Shown here: in pieces, positions 38,501 to 51,041 of the stretch
Position numbering within the stretch: position 1 is the first letter of the stretch
How the letters are laid out: the number at the start of each line of letters is the position of its first letter
DNA from: Tenebrio molitor
Taxonomy: Eukaryota > Arthropoda > Insecta > Coleoptera > Tenebrionidae
DNA length: 64,000 nt
Direction: 5' to 3'
NCBI RefSeq assembly: GCF_963966145.1
Contig: NC_091051.1
Span: 62,001-126,000, forward strand
Program-made: the position numbers and the translations under genes
The notes under the pieces: model-generated
Told to the model about the DNA's origin: nothing
Database searches by the model: none
What the model saw: only the letters and a program-made list of their open reading frames with translations

Positions 38501-40308
38501 TTTTGCGAATTTCGCAAAAATTTTTATTTGAAAAGAAGCTCTTTGACGAGAGGAATCCAACGGTGTAACATTTATTGCCGTAGCTTGCTTAATAACGGAG
38601 ATATGGCCGTTTAAAGTTTTGAAAGTTCAAACGGCCATAACTCCGTTATTAAGCGACTTAGAGCGATGAATTTGGCACCGTTGGATTCCTCTCGTCAAGC
38701 AGCTTCTTTTGAGCGAAAAATCTTCAAAAATAAAAAAAAATATTTTTTTGCGAATTTCGCAAAAATTTTTATTTGAAAAGAAGCTCTTTGACGAGAGGAA
38801 TCCAACGGTGTAAAATTTATTGCCGTAGGTTGGCTAATAACGGAGCTATGGCCGTTTAAAATTTTGAAATTTCAAACGGCCATAACTCCGTTATTAAGCG
38901 ACTTAGAGCGATGAATTTGGCACCGTTGGATTCCTCTCGTCAAGCAGCTTCTTTTGAGCGAAAAATCTTCAAAAATTAAAAAAAATATTTTTTTGCGAAT
39001 TTCGCAAAAATTTTTATTTGAAAAGAAGCTCTTTCACGAGAGGAATCCAACGGTGTAAAATTCATTGCCGTAGCTTGCTTAATAACGGAGCTGTGGCCGT
39101 TTAAAGTTTTGAAATTTCAAACGGCCATAACTCCGTTATTAAGCGACTTAGAGCGATGAATTTGGCTCCGTTGGATTCCTCTCGTCAAGCAGCTTCTTTT
39201 GAGGGAAAAATCTTCAAAAATTAAAAAAAATATTTTTTTGCGAATTTCGCAAAAATTTTTATTTGAAAAGAAGCTCTTTGACGAGAGGAATCCAACGGTG
39301 TAACATTTATTGCCGTAGCTTGCTTAATAACGGAGATATGGCCGTTTAAAGTTTTGAAAGTTCAAACGGCCATAACTCCGTTATTAAGCGACTTAGAGCG
39401 ATGAATTTGGCACCGTTGGATTCCTCTCGTCAAGCAGCTTCTTTTGAGCGAAAAATCTTCAAAAATAAAAAAAAATATTTTTTTGCGAATTTCGCAAAAA
39501 TTTTTATTTGAAAAGAAGCTCTTTGACGAGAGGAATCCAACGGTGTAACATTTATTGCCGTAGCTTGCTTAATAACGGAGATATGGCCGTTTAAAGTTTT
39601 GAAAGTTCAAACGGCCATAACTCCGTTATTAAGCGACTTAGAGCGATGAATTTGGCACCGTTGGATTCCTCTCGTCAAGCAGCTTCTTTTGAGCGAAAAA
39701 TCTTCAAAAATAAAAAAAAATATTTTTTTGCGAATTTCGCAAAAATTTTTATTTGAAAAGAAGCTCTTTGACGAGAGGAATCCAACGGTGTAAAATTTAT
39801 TGCCGTAGGTTGCCTAATAACGGAGCTATGGCCGTTTAAAATTTTGAAATTTCAAACGGCCATAACTCCGTTATTAAGCGACTTAGAGCGATGAATTTGG
39901 CACCGTTGGATTCCTCTCGTCAAGCAGCTTCTTTTGAGCGAAAAATCTTCAAAAATTAAAAAAAATATTTTTTTGCGAATTTCGCAAAAATTTTTATTTG
40001 AAAAGAAGCTCTTTCACGAGAGGAATCCAACGGTGTAAAATTCATTGCCGTAGCTTGCTTAATAACGGAGCTGTGGCCGTTTAAAGTTTTGAAATTTCAA
40101 ACGGCCATAACTCCGTTATTAAGCGACTTAGAGCGATGAATTTGGCTCCGTTGGATTCCTCTCGTCAAGCAGCTTCTTTTGAGCGAAAAATCTTCAAAAA
40201 TTAAAAAAAATATTTTTTGCGAATTTCGCAAAAATTTTTATTCGAAAAGAAGCTCTTTGACGAGAGGAATCCAACGGTGTAACATTTATTGCCGTAGCTT
40301 GCTTAATA
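35410..40308. repeat. Mosaic block with CACGAG/GGCTCCG unit pairs
   Basis: Four times in this block a unit with CTTTCACGAG in the IR-B right arm is followed directly by a g-head unit with GGCTCCG in the IR-B left arm: pairs at 36390, 38105, 38840 and 39820. A fifth pair lies at 21447. The spacings are seven, three and four units. The pair at 38105 begins with an a-head/GTTC body instead of the usual c-head, and the pair at 39820 ends in GAGCGAAAA/TTCGAAAAG instead of GAGGGAAAA, so both were spliced to other types. The unit at 40065 is 244 bp because of a shorter T run. Unit 38595 ends with the private linker GGTTGGCTAATA. Confidence 0.85.
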
Positions 40309-42023
40309 ACGGAGATATGGCCGTTTAAAGTTTTGAAAGTTCAAACGGCCATAACTCCGTTATTAAGCGACTTAGAGCGATGAATTTGGCACCGTTGGAT
40401 TCCTCTCGTCAAGCAGCTTCTTTTGAGCGAAAAATCTTCAAAAATAAAAAAAAATATTTTTTTGCGAATTTCGCAAAAATTTTTATTTGAAAAGAAGCTC
40501 TTTGACGAGAGGAATCCAACGGTGTAAAATTTATTGCCGTAGGTTGCTTAATAACGGAGCTATGGCCGTTTAAAGTTTTGAAATTTCAAACGGCCATAAC
40601 TCCGTTATTAAGCGACTTAGAGCGATGAATTTGGCACCGTTGGATTCCTCTCGTCAAGCAGCTTCTTTTGAGCGAAAAATCTTCAAAAATTAAAAAAAAT
40701 ATTTTTTTGCGAATTTCGCAAAAATTTTTATTTGAAAAGAAGCTCTTTGACGAGAGGAATCCAACGGTGTAAAATTCATTGCCGTAGCTTGCTTAATAAC
40801 GGAGCTGTGGCCGTTTAAAATTTTGAAATTTCAAACGGCCATAACTCCGTTATTAAGCGACTTAGAGCGATGAATTTGGCACCGTTGGATTCCTCTCGTC
40901 AAGCAGCTTCTTTTGAGGGAAAAATCTTCAAAAATTAAAAAAAATATTTTTTTGCGAATTTCGCAAAAATTTTTATTTGAAAAGAAGCTCTTTGACGAGA
41001 GGAATCCAACGGTGTAACATTTATTGCCGTAGCTTGCTTAATAACGGAGATATGGCCGTTTAAAGTTTTGAAAGTTCAAACGGCCATAACTCCGTTATTA
41101 AGCGACTTAGAGCGATGAATTTGGCACCGTTGGATTCCTCTCGTCAAGCAGCTTCTTTTGAGCGAAAAATCTTCAAAAATAAAAAAAAATATTTTTTTGC
41201 GAATTTCGCAAAAATTTTTATTTGAAAAGAAGCTCTTTGACGAGAGGAATCCAACGGTGTAAAATTTATTGCCGTAGGTTGCCTAATAACGGAGCTATGG
41301 CCGTTTAAAATTTTGAAATTTCAAACGGCCATAACTCCGTTATTAAGCGACTTAGAGCGATGAATTTGGCACCGTTGGATTCCTCTCGTCAAGCAGCTTC
41401 TTTTGAGCGAAAAATCTTCAAAAATTAAAAAAAATATTTTTTTGCGAATTTCGCAAAAATTTTTATTTGAAAAGAAGCTCTTTGACGAGAGGAATCCAAC
41501 GGTGTAAAATTCATTGCCGTAGCTTGCTTAATAACGGAGCTGTGGCCGTTTAAAGTTTTGAAATTTCAAACGGCCATAACTCCGTTATTAAGCGACTTAG
41601 AGCGATGAATTTGGCACCGTTGGATTCCTCTCGTCAAGCAGCTTCTTTTGAGGGAAAAATCTTCAAAAATTAAAAAAAATATTTTTTTGCGAATTTCGCA
41701 AAAATTTTTATTTGAAAAGAAGCTCTTTGACGAGAGGAATCCAACGGTGTAACATTTATTGCCGTAGCTTTCTTAATAACGGAGATATGGCCGTTTAAAG
41801 TTTTGAAAGTTCAAACGGCCATAACTCCGTTATTAAGCGACTTAGAGCGATGAATTTGGCACCGTTGGATTCCTCTCGCCAAGCAGCTTCTTTTGAGCGA
41901 AAAATCTTCAAAAATTAAAAAAAATATTTTTTTGCGAATTTCGCAAAAATTTTTATTTGAAAAGAAGCTCTTTGACGAGAGGAATCCAACGGTGTAAAAT
42001 TTATTGCCGTAGCTTGCTTAATA
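40309..42023. repeat. Last block of the left subfamily
   Basis: Seven units (40309, 40554, 40799, 41044, 41289, 41534, 41779) still use the a/c/g-head types, GAGGGAAAA and GGTTGCCTAATA. The unit at 40799 is a recombinant g-head with the AAAATTTTG loop. Unit 41534 ends with the private linker GCTTTCTTAATA, and unit 41779 has CTCTCGCCAAG. From here on a-head/GTTC units predominate. Confidence 0.78.
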
Positions 42024-42268
42024 ACGGAGATATGGCCGTTTAAAGTTTTGAAAGTTCAAACGGCCATAACTCCGTTATTAAGCGACTTAGAGCGATGAAT
42101 TTGGCACCGTTGGATTCCTCTCGTCAAGCAGCTTCTTTTGAGCGAAAAATCTTCAAAAATTAAAAAAAATATTTTTTTGCGAATTTCGCAAAAATTTTTA
42201 TTTGAAAAGAAGCTCTTTGACGAGAGGAATCCAACGGTGTAAAATTTATTGCCGTAGCTTGCTTAATA

Positions 42269-42503
42269 ACGGAGATATGGCCGTTTAAAATTTTGAAAGT
42301 TCAAACGGCCATAACTCCGTTATTAAGCGACTTAGAGCGACGAATTTGGCACCTCTCGTCAAGCAGCTTCTTTTGAGCGAAAAATCTTCAAAAATTAAAA
42401 AAAATATTTTTTTGCGAATTTCGCAAAAATTTTTATTTGTAAAGAAGCTCTTTGACGAGAGGAATCCAACGGTGTAAAATTTATTGCCGTAGCTTGCTTA
42501 ATA
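42269..42503. repeat. 235-bp unit with 10-bp deletion, copy 1
   Basis: The IR-B left arm reads GGCACCTCTCGTC, lacking GTTGGATTCC after base 42353. The missing bases are flanked by CC on one side and end in CC, which fits slippage or a short-homology deletion. The unit also has GACGAATTT and the AAAATTTTG/GTTC loop, and ends in TTTGTAAAG. Confidence 0.92.
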
Positions 42504-43483
42504 ACGGAGATATGGCCGTTTAAAGTTTTGAAAGTTCAAACGGCCATAACTCCGTTATTAAGCGACTTAGAGCGATGAATTTGGCACCGTTGGATTCCTC
42601 TCGTCAAGCAGCTTCTTTTGAGCGACAAATCTTCAAAAATTAAAAAAAATATTTTTTTGCGAATTTCGCAAAAATTTTTATTCGAAAAGAAGCTTTTTGA
42701 CGAGAGGAATCCAACGGTGTAACATTTATTGCCGTAGCTTGCTTAATAACGGAGATATGGCCGTTTAAAGTTTTGAAAGTTCAAACGGCCATAACTCCGT
42801 TATTAAGCGACTTAGAGCGATGAATTTGGCACCGTTGGATTCCTCTCGTCAAGCAGCTTCTTTTGAGCGACAAATCTTCAAAAATTAAAAAAAATATTTT
42901 TTTGCGAATTTCGCAAAAATTTTTATTCGAAAAGAAGCTCTTTGACGAGAGGAATCCAACGGTGTAACATTTATTGCCGTAGCTTGCTTAATAACGGAGA
43001 TATGGCCGTTTAAAGTTTTGAAAGTTCAAACGGCCATAACTCCGTTATTAAGCGACTTAGAGCGATGAATTTGGCACCGTTGGATTCCTCTCGTCAAGCA
43101 GCTTCTTTTGAGCGAAAAATCTTCAAAAATTAAAAAAAATATTTTTTTGCGAATTTCGCAAAAATTTTTATTTGTAAAGAAGCTCTTTGACGAGAGGAAT
43201 CCAACGGTGTAAAATTTATTGCCGTAGCTTGCTTAATAACGGAGATATGGCCGTTTAAAGTTTTGAAAGTTCAAACGGCCATAACTCCGTTATTAAGCGA
43301 CTTAGAGCGATGAATTTGGCACCGTTGGATTCCTCTCGTCAAGCAGCTTCTTTTGAGCGAAAAATCTTCAAAAATTAAAAAAAATATTTTTTTGCGAATT
43401 TCGCAAAAATTTTTATTTGTAAAGAAGCTCTTTGACGAGAGGAATCCAACGGTGTAAAATTTATTGCCGTAGCTTGCTTAATA

Positions 43484-43718
43484 ACGGAGATATGGCCGTT
43501 TAAAATTTTGAAAGTTCAAACGGCCATAACTCCGTTATTAAGCGACTTAGAGCGACGAATTTGGCACCTCTCGTCAAGCAGCTTCTTTTGAGCGAAAAAT
43601 CTTCAAAAATTAAAAAAAATATTTTTTTGCGAATTTCGCAAAAATTTTTATTCGAAAAGAAGCTTTTTGACGAGAGGAATCCAACGGTGTAACATTTATT
43701 GCCGTAGCTTGCTTAATA
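43484..43718. repeat. 235-bp unit with 10-bp deletion, copy 2
   Basis: The deletion joint is at 43568/43569. The left half matches the unit at 42269, including GACGAATTT and the AAAATTTTG loop. The right half is TTCGAAAAG with GCTTTTTGACG and AACATTTATT, so the unit has been recombined downstream of the deletion. Confidence 0.92.
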
Positions 43719-44943
43719 ACGGAGATATGGCCGTTTAAAGTTTTGAAAGTTCAAACGGCCATAACTCCGTTATTAAGCGACTTAGAGCGATGAATTTGGC
43801 ACCGTTGGATTCCTCTCGTCAAGCAGCTTCTTTTGAGCGACAAATCTTCAAAAATTAAAAAAAATATTTTTTTGCGAATTTCGCAAAAATTTTTATTCGA
43901 AAAGAAGCTTTTTGACGAGAGGAATCCAACGGTGTAACATTTATTGCCGTAGCTTGCTTAATAACGGAGATATGGCCGTTTAAAGTTTTGAAAGTTCAAA
44001 CGGCCATAACTCCGTTATTAAGCGACTTAGAGCGATGAATTTGGCACCGTTGGATTCCTCTCGTCAAGCAGCTTCTTTTGAGCGACAAATCTTCAAAAAT
44101 TAAAAAAAATATTTTTTTGCGAATTTCGCAAAAATTTTTATTCGAAAAGAAGCTCTTTGACGAGAGGAATCCAACGGTGTAACATTTATTGCCGTAGCTT
44201 GCTTAATAACGGAGATATGGCCGTTTAAAGTTTTGAAAGTTCAAACGGCCATAACTCCGTTATTAAGCGACTTAGAGCGATGAATTTGGCACCGTTGGAT
44301 TCCTCTCGTCAAGCAGCTTCTTTTGAGCGAAAAATCTTCAAAAATTAAAAAAAATATTTTTTTGCGAATTTCGCAAAAATTTTTATTCGAAAAGAAGCTC
44401 TTTGACGAGAGGAATCCAACGGTGTAAAATTTATTGCCGTAGCTTGCTTAATAACGGAGATATGGCCGTTTAAAGTTTTGAAATTTCAAACGGCCATAAC
44501 TCCGTTATTAAGCGACTTAGAGCGATGAATTTGGCACCGTTGGATTCCTCTCGTCAAGCAGCTTCTTTTGAGCGAAAAATCTTCAAAAATTAAAAAAAAT
44601 ATTTTTTTGCGAATTTCGCAAAAATTTTTATTCGAAAAGAAGCTCTTTGACGAGAGGAATCCAACGGTGTAACATTTATTGCCGTAGCTTGCTTAATAAC
44701 GGAGATATGGCCGTTTAAAGTTTTGAAAGTTCAAACGGCCATAACTCCGTTATTAAGCGACTTAGAGCGATGAATTTGGCACCGTTGGATTCCTCTCGTC
44801 AAGCAGCTTCTTTTGAGCGAAAAATCTTCAAAAATTAAAAAAAATATTTTTTTGCGAATTTCGCAAAAATTTTTATTTGTAAAGAAGCTCTTTGACGAGA
44901 GGAATCCAACGGTGTAAAATTTATTGCCGTAGCTTGCTTAATA

Positions 44944-45178
44944 ACGGAGATATGGCCGTTTAAAATTTTGAAAGTTCAAACGGCCATAACTCCGTTATTA
45001 AGCGACTTAGAGCGACGAATTTGGCACCTCTCGTCAAGCAGCTTCTTTTGAGCGAAAAATCTTCAAAAATTAAAAAAAATATTTTTTTGCGAATTTCGCA
45101 AAAATTTTTATTTGAAAAGAAGCTCTTTGACGAGAGGAATCCAACGGTGTAAAATTTATTGCCGTAGCTTGCTTAATA
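44944..45178. repeat. 235-bp unit with 10-bp deletion, copy 3
   Basis: The deletion joint is at 45028/45029. The loop is AAAATTTTG/GTTC and the linker GACGAATTT is present. The right half is TTTGAAAAG, a third right half joined to the same deleted left half. Confidence 0.92.
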
Positions 45179-48100
45179 ACGGAGATATGGCCGTTTAAAG
45201 TTTTGAAAGTTCAAACGGCCATAACTCCGTTATTAAGCGACTTAGAGCGATGAATTTGGCACCGTTGGATTCCTCTCGTCAAGCAGCTTCCTTTGAGCGA
45301 AAAATCTTCAAAAATTTAAAAAAATATTTTTTTGCGAATTTCGCAAAAATTTTTATTTGAAAAGAAGCTCTTTGACGAGAGGAATCCAACGGTGTAAAAT
45401 TTATTGCCGTAGCTTGCTTAATAACGGAGATATGGCCGTTTAAAATTTTGAAAGTTCAAACGGCCATAACTCCGTTATTAAGCGACTTAGAGCGACGAAT
45501 TTGGCACCGTTGGATTCCTCTCGTCAAGCAGCTTCTTTTGAGCGAAAAATCTTCAAAAATTAAAAAAAATATTTTTTTGCAAATTTCGCAAAAATTTTTA
45601 TTTGTAAAGAAGCTCTTTGACGAGAGGAATCCAACGGTGTAAAATTTATTGCCGTAGCTTGCTTAATAACGGAGATATGGCCGTTTAAAGTTTTGAAAGT
45701 TCAAACGGCCATAACTCCGTTATTAAGCGACTTAGAGCGATGAATTTGGCACCGTTGGATTCCTCTCGTCAAGCAGCTTCTTTTGAGCGACAAATCTTCA
45801 AAAATTAAAAAAAATATTTTTTTGCGAATTTCGCAAAAATTTTTATTCGAAAAGAAGCTTTTTGACGAGAGGAATCCAACGGTGTAACATTTATTGCCGT
45901 AGCTTGCTTAATAACGGAGATATGGCCGTTTAAAGTTTTGAAAGTTCAAACGGCCATAACTCCGTTATTAAGCGACTTAGAGCGATGAATTTGGCACCGT
46001 TGGATTCCTCTCGTCAAGCAGCTTCTTTTGAGCGACAAATCTTCAAAAATTAAAAAAAATATTTTTTTGCGAATTTCGCAAAAATTTTTATTCGAAAAGA
46101 AGCTCTTTGACGAGAGGAATCCAACGGTGTAACATTTATTGCCGTAGCTTGCTTAATAACGGAGATATGGCCGTTTAAAGTTTTGAAAGTTCAAACGGCC
46201 ATAACTCCGTTATTAAGCGACTTAGAGCGATGAATTTGGCACCGTTGGATTCCTCTCGTCAAGCAGCTTCTTTTGAGCGAAAAATCTTCAAAAATTAAAA
46301 AAAAATTTTTTTGCGAATTTCGCAAAAATTTTTATTTGAAAAGAAGCTCTTTGACGAGAGGAATCCAACGGTGTAACATTTATTGCCGTAGCTTGCTTAA
46401 TAACGGAGATATGGCCGTTTAAAGTTTTGAAAGTTCAAACGGCCATAACTCCGTTATTAAACGACTTAGAGCGATGAATTTGGCACCGTTGGATTCCTCT
46501 CGTCAAGCAGCTTCTTTTGAGCGAAAAATCTTCAAAAATTAAAAAAAATATTTTTTTGCGAATTTCGCAAAAATTTTTATTTGTAAAGAAGCTCTTTGAC
46601 GAGAGGAATCCAACGGTGTAACATTTATTGCCGTAGCTTGCTTAATAACGGAGATATGGCCGTTTAAAGTTTTGAAAGTTCAAACGGCCATAACTCCGTT
46701 ATTAAGCGACTTAGAGCGATGAATTTGGCACCGTTGGATTCCTCTCGTCAAGCAGCTTCTTTTGAGCGAAAAATCTTCAAAAATTAAAAAAAAATATTTT
46801 TTTGCGAATTTCGCAAAAATTTTTATTTGTAAAGAAGCTCTTTGACGAGAGGAATCCAACGGTGTAAAATTCATTGCCGTAGCTTGCTTAATAACGGAGC
46901 TGTGGCCGTTTAAAGTTTTGAAAGTTCAAACGGCCATAACTCCGTTATTAAGCGACTTAGAGCGATGAATTTGGCACCGTTGGATTCCTCTCGTCAAGCA
47001 GCTTCTTTTGAGCGACAAATCTTCAAAAATTAAAAAATATATTTTTTTGCGAATTTCGCAAAAATTTTTATTCGAAAAGAAGCTTTTTGACGAGAGGAAT
47101 CCAACGGTGTAACATTTATTGCCGTAGCTTGCTTAATAACGGAGATATGGCCGTTTAAAGTTTTGAAAGTTCAAACGGCCATAACTCCGTTATTAAGCGA
47201 CTTAGAGCGATGAATTTGGCACCGTTGGATTCCTCTCGTCAAGCAGCTTCTTTTGAGCGACAAATCTTCAAAAATTAAAAAAAATATTTTTTTGCGAATT
47301 TCGCAAAAATTTTTATTCGAAAAGAAGCTCTTTGACGAGAGGAATCCAACGGTGTAACATTTATTGCCGTAGCTTGCTTAATAACGGAGATATGGCCGTT
47401 TAAAGTTTTGAAAGTTCAAACGGCCATAACTCCGTTATTAAGCGACTTAGAGCGATGAATTTGGCACCGTTGGATTCCTCTCGTCAAGCAGCTTCTTTTG
47501 AGCGAAAAATCTTCAAAAATTAAAAAAAATATTTTTTTGCGAATTTCGCAAAAATTTTTATTTGTAAAGAAGCTCTTTGACGAGAGGAATCCAACGGTGT
47601 AAAATTTATTGCCGTAGCTTGCTTAATAACGGAGATATGGCCGTTTAAAGTTTTGAAAGTTCAAACGGCCATAACTCCGTTATTAAGCGACTTAGAGCGA
47701 TGAATTTGGCACCGTTGGATTCCTCTCGTCAAGCAGCTTCTTTTGAGCGAAAAATCTTCAAAAATTAAAAAAAATATTTTTTTGCGAATTTCGCAAAAAT
47801 TTTTATTTGTAAAGAAGCTCTTTGACGAGAGGAATCCAACGGTGTAAAATTTATTGCCGTAGCTTGCTTAATAACGGAGATATGGCCGTTTAAAGTTTTG
47901 AAAGTTCAAACGGCCATAACTCCGTTATTAAGCGACTTAGAGCGATGAATTTGGCACCGTTGGATTCCTCTCGTCAAGCAGCTTCTTTTGAGCGAAAAAT
48001 CTTCAAAAATTAAAAAAAAATTTTTTTGCGAATTTCGCAAAAATTTTTATTTGAAAAGAAGCTCTTTGACGAGAGGAATCCAACGGTGTAACATTTATTG

Positions 48101-48609
48101 CCGTAGCTTGCTTAGTAACGGAGATATGGCCGTTTAAAGTTTTGAAAGTTCAAACGGCCATAACTCCGTTATTAAACGACTTAGAGCGATGAATTTGGCA
48201 CCGTTGGATTCCTCTCGTCAAGCAGCTTCTTTTGAGCGAAAAATCTTCAAAAATTAAAAAAAAATATTTTTTTGCGAATTTCGCAAAAATTTTTATTTGT
48301 AAAGAAGCTCTTTGACGAGAGGAATCCAACGGTGTAACATTTATTGCCGTAGCTTGCTTAATAACGGAGATATGGCCGTTTAAAGTTTTGAAAGTTCAAA
48401 CGGCCATAACTCCGTTATTAAGCGACTTAGAGCGATGAATTTGGCACCGTTGGATTCCTCTCGTCAAGCAGCTTCTTTTGAGCGAAAAATCTTCAAAAAT
48501 TAAAAAAAAATATTTTTTTGCGAATTTCGCAAAAATTTTTATTTGAAAAGAAGCTCTTTGACGAGAGGAATCCAACGGTGTAAAATTTATTGCCGTAGCT
48601 TGCTTAATA

Positions 48610-48845
48610 ACGGAGATATGGCCGTTTAAAGTTTTGAAAGTTCAAACGGCCATAACTCCGTTATTAAGCGACTTAGAGCGACGAATTTGGCACCTCTCGT
48701 CAAGCAGCTTCTTTTGAGCGAAAAATCTTCAAAAATTAAAAAAAAATATTTTTTTGCGAATTTCGCAAAAATTTTTATTTGTAAAGAAGCTCTTTGACGA
48801 GAGGAATCCAACGGTGTAAAATTCATTGCCGTAGCTTGCTTAATA
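48610..48845. repeat. 236-bp unit with 10-bp deletion, copy 4
   Basis: The joint is at 48694/48695. The loop here is AAAGTTTTG/GTTC rather than AAAA, the A run of the core is one base longer, and the right half is TTTGTAAAG with AAATTCATT. The absence of the normal stop context gives a 66-codon frame across the following unit boundary on the minus strand; it is not considered a gene. Confidence 0.92.
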
Positions 48846-50806
48846 ACGGAGCTGTGGCCGTTTAAAGTTTTGAAAGTTCAAACGGCCATAACTCCGTTAT
48901 TAAGCGACTTAGAGCGATGAATTTGGCACCGTTGGATTCCTCTCGTCAAGCAGCTTCTTTTGAGCGAAAAATCTTCAAAAATTAAAAAAAATATTTTTTT
49001 GCGAATTTCGCAAAAATTTTTATTTGAAAAGAAGCTCTTTGACGAGAGGAATCCAACGGTGTAAAATTTATTGCCGTAGCTTGCTTAATAACGGAGATAT
49101 GGCCGTTTAAAGTTTTGAAAGTTCAAACGGCCATAACTCCGTTATTAAGCGACTTAGAGCGATGAATTTGGCACCGTTGGATTCCTCTCGTCAAGCAGCT
49201 TCTTTTGAGCGACAAATCTTCAAAAATTAAAAAATATATTTTTTTGCGAATTTCGCAAAAATTTTTATTCGAAAAGAAGCTTTTTGACGAGAGGAATCCA
49301 ACGGTGTAACATTTATTGCCGTAGCTTGCTTAATAACGGAGATATGGCCGTTTAAAGTTTTGAAAGTTCAAACGGCCATAACTCCGTTATTAAGCGACTT
49401 AGAGCGATGAATTTGGCACCGTTGGATTCCTCTCGTCAAGCAGCTTCTTTTGAGCGACAAATCTTCAAAAATTAAAAAAAATATTTTTTTGCGAATTTCG
49501 CAAAAATTTTTATTCGAAAAGAAGCTCTTTGACGAGAGGAATCCAACGGTGTAACATTTATTGCCGTAGCTTGCTTAATAACGGAGATATGGCCGTTTAA
49601 AGTTTTGAAAGTTCAAACGGCCATAACTCCGTTATTAAGCGACTTAGAGCGATGAATATGGCACCGTTGGATTCCTCTCGTCAAGCAGCTTCTTTTGAGC
49701 GAAAAATCTTCAAAAATTAAAAAAAATATTTTTTTGCGAATTTCGCAAAAATTTTTATTTGTAAAGAAGCTCTTTGACGAGAGGAATCCAACGGTGTAAA
49801 ATTTATTGCCGTAGCTTGCTTAATAACGGAGATATGGCCGTTTAAAGTTTTGAAAGTTCAAACGGCCATAACTCCGTTATTAAGCGACTTAGAGCGATGA
49901 ATTTGGCACCGTTGGATTCCTCTCGTCAAGCAGCTTCTTTTGAGCGAAAAATCTTCAAAAATTAAAAAAAATATTTTTTTGCGAATTTCGCAAAAATTTT
50001 TATTTGTAAAGAAGCTCTTTGACGAGAGGAATCCAACGGTGTAAAATTTATTGCCGTAGCTTGCTTAATAACGGAGATATGGCCGTTTAAAGTTTTGAAA
50101 GTTCAAACGGCCATAACTCCGTTATTAAGCGACTTAGAGCGATGAATTTGGCACCGTTGGATTCCTCTCGTCAAGCAGCTTCTTTTGAGCGAAAAATCTT
50201 CAAAAATTAAAAAAAAATTTTTTTGCGAATTTCGCAAAAATTTTTATTTGAAAAGAAGCTCTTTGACGAGAGGAATCCAACGGTGTAACATTTATTGCCG
50301 TAGCTTGCTTAGTAACGGAGATATGGCCGTTTAAAGTTTTGAAAGTTCAAACGGCCATAACTCCGTTATTAAACGACTTAGAGCGATGAATTTGGCACCG
50401 TTGGATTCCTCTCGTCAAGCAGCTTCTTTTGAGCGAAAAATCTTCAAAAATTAAAAAAAAATATTTTTTTGCGAATTTCGCAAAAATTTTTATTTGTAAA
50501 GAAGCTCTTTGACGAGAGGAATCCAACGGTGTAACATTTATTGCCGTAGCTTGCTTAATAACGGAGATATGGCCGTTTAAAGTTTTGAAAGTTCAAACGG
50601 CCATAACTCCGTTATTAAGCGACTTAGAGCGATGAATTTGGCACCGTTGGATTCCTCTCGTCAAGCAGCTTCTTTTGAGCGAAAAATCTTCAAAAATTAA
50701 AAAAAAATATTTTTTTGCGAATTTCGCAAAAATTTTTATTTGAAAAGAAGCTCTTTGACGAGAGGAATCCAACGGTGTAAAATTTATTGCCGTAGCTTGC
50801 TTAATA
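48846..50806. repeat. Eight-unit segment repeated at 53002-54962
   Basis: Unit order and rare markers coincide at an offset of 4,156 bp: g-head on a GTTC body (48846 and 53002), GATGAATATGG (units 49581 and 53737), CTTAGTAACGG (before 50315 and 54471) and ATTAAACGACTT in the same units. The match stops after unit 50561/54717, since 50807 is a 10-bp-deletion unit and 54963 is a g-head unit. One marker differs: unit 49091 has the ATATATT core, unit 53247 does not. Confidence 0.88.
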
Positions 50807-51041
50807 ACGGAGATATGGCCGTTTAAAGTTTTGAAAGTTCAAACGGCCATAACTCCGTTATTAAGCGACTTAGAGCGACGAATTTGGCACCTCTCGTCAA
50901 GCAGCTTCTTTTGAGCGAAAAATCTTCAAAAATTAAAAAAAATATTTTTTTGCGAATTTCGCAAAAATTTTTATTTGAAAAGAAGCTCTTTGACGAGAGG
51001 AATCCAACGGTGTAAAATTTATTGCCGTAGCTTGCTTAATA
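50807..51041. repeat. 235-bp unit with 10-bp deletion, copy 5
   Basis: The joint is at 50891/50892. It corresponds to copy 4 in the neighbouring nine-unit HOR (+2,197 bp) and shares its AAAGTTTTG loop. It differs by a normal-length core and by TTTGAAAAG with AAATTTATT. Confidence 0.92.

Larger units (their letters stand above)
42024..46893. repeat. a-head subfamily block with TTTGTAAAG and GCGACAAAT
   Basis: All units here have a-heads and all but one (44454) have the GTTC loop. Two unit classes alternate: GCGACAAAT with TTCGAAAAG and AACATTTATT, and GCGAAAAAT with TTTGTAAAG and AAATTTATT. Pairs of the first class come in the order GCTTTTTGACG then GCTCTTTGACG (42504/42749, 43719/43964, 45669/45914). 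Units 45179-46158 recur at 51042-52021 (+5,863 bp). Units from 46159 recur from 52267 (+6,108 bp), the second copy having gained the unit 52022-52266. Unit 45179 carries GCTTCCTTTGAG and AAAAATTTAAAAA, both also found at 51042. Confidence 0.85.

Noticed and set aside
45448..45642. Open reading frame of 64 codons on the plus strand, repeated exactly at 51311-51505.
   Set aside because: It lies within a single satellite unit, opens only because of GACGAATTT and GCAAATTTCGC variants, has no recognisable domain, and its second copy is a block duplication of the same unit. No coding bias can be claimed.
46680..46874. Open reading frames of 64-66 codons on the minus strand at 46680-46874, 48626-48826, 52788-52982 and 54749-54943.
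   Set aside because: All four come from the same unit type with one extra A in the core, which shifts frame past a stop. They are shadows of the monomer.
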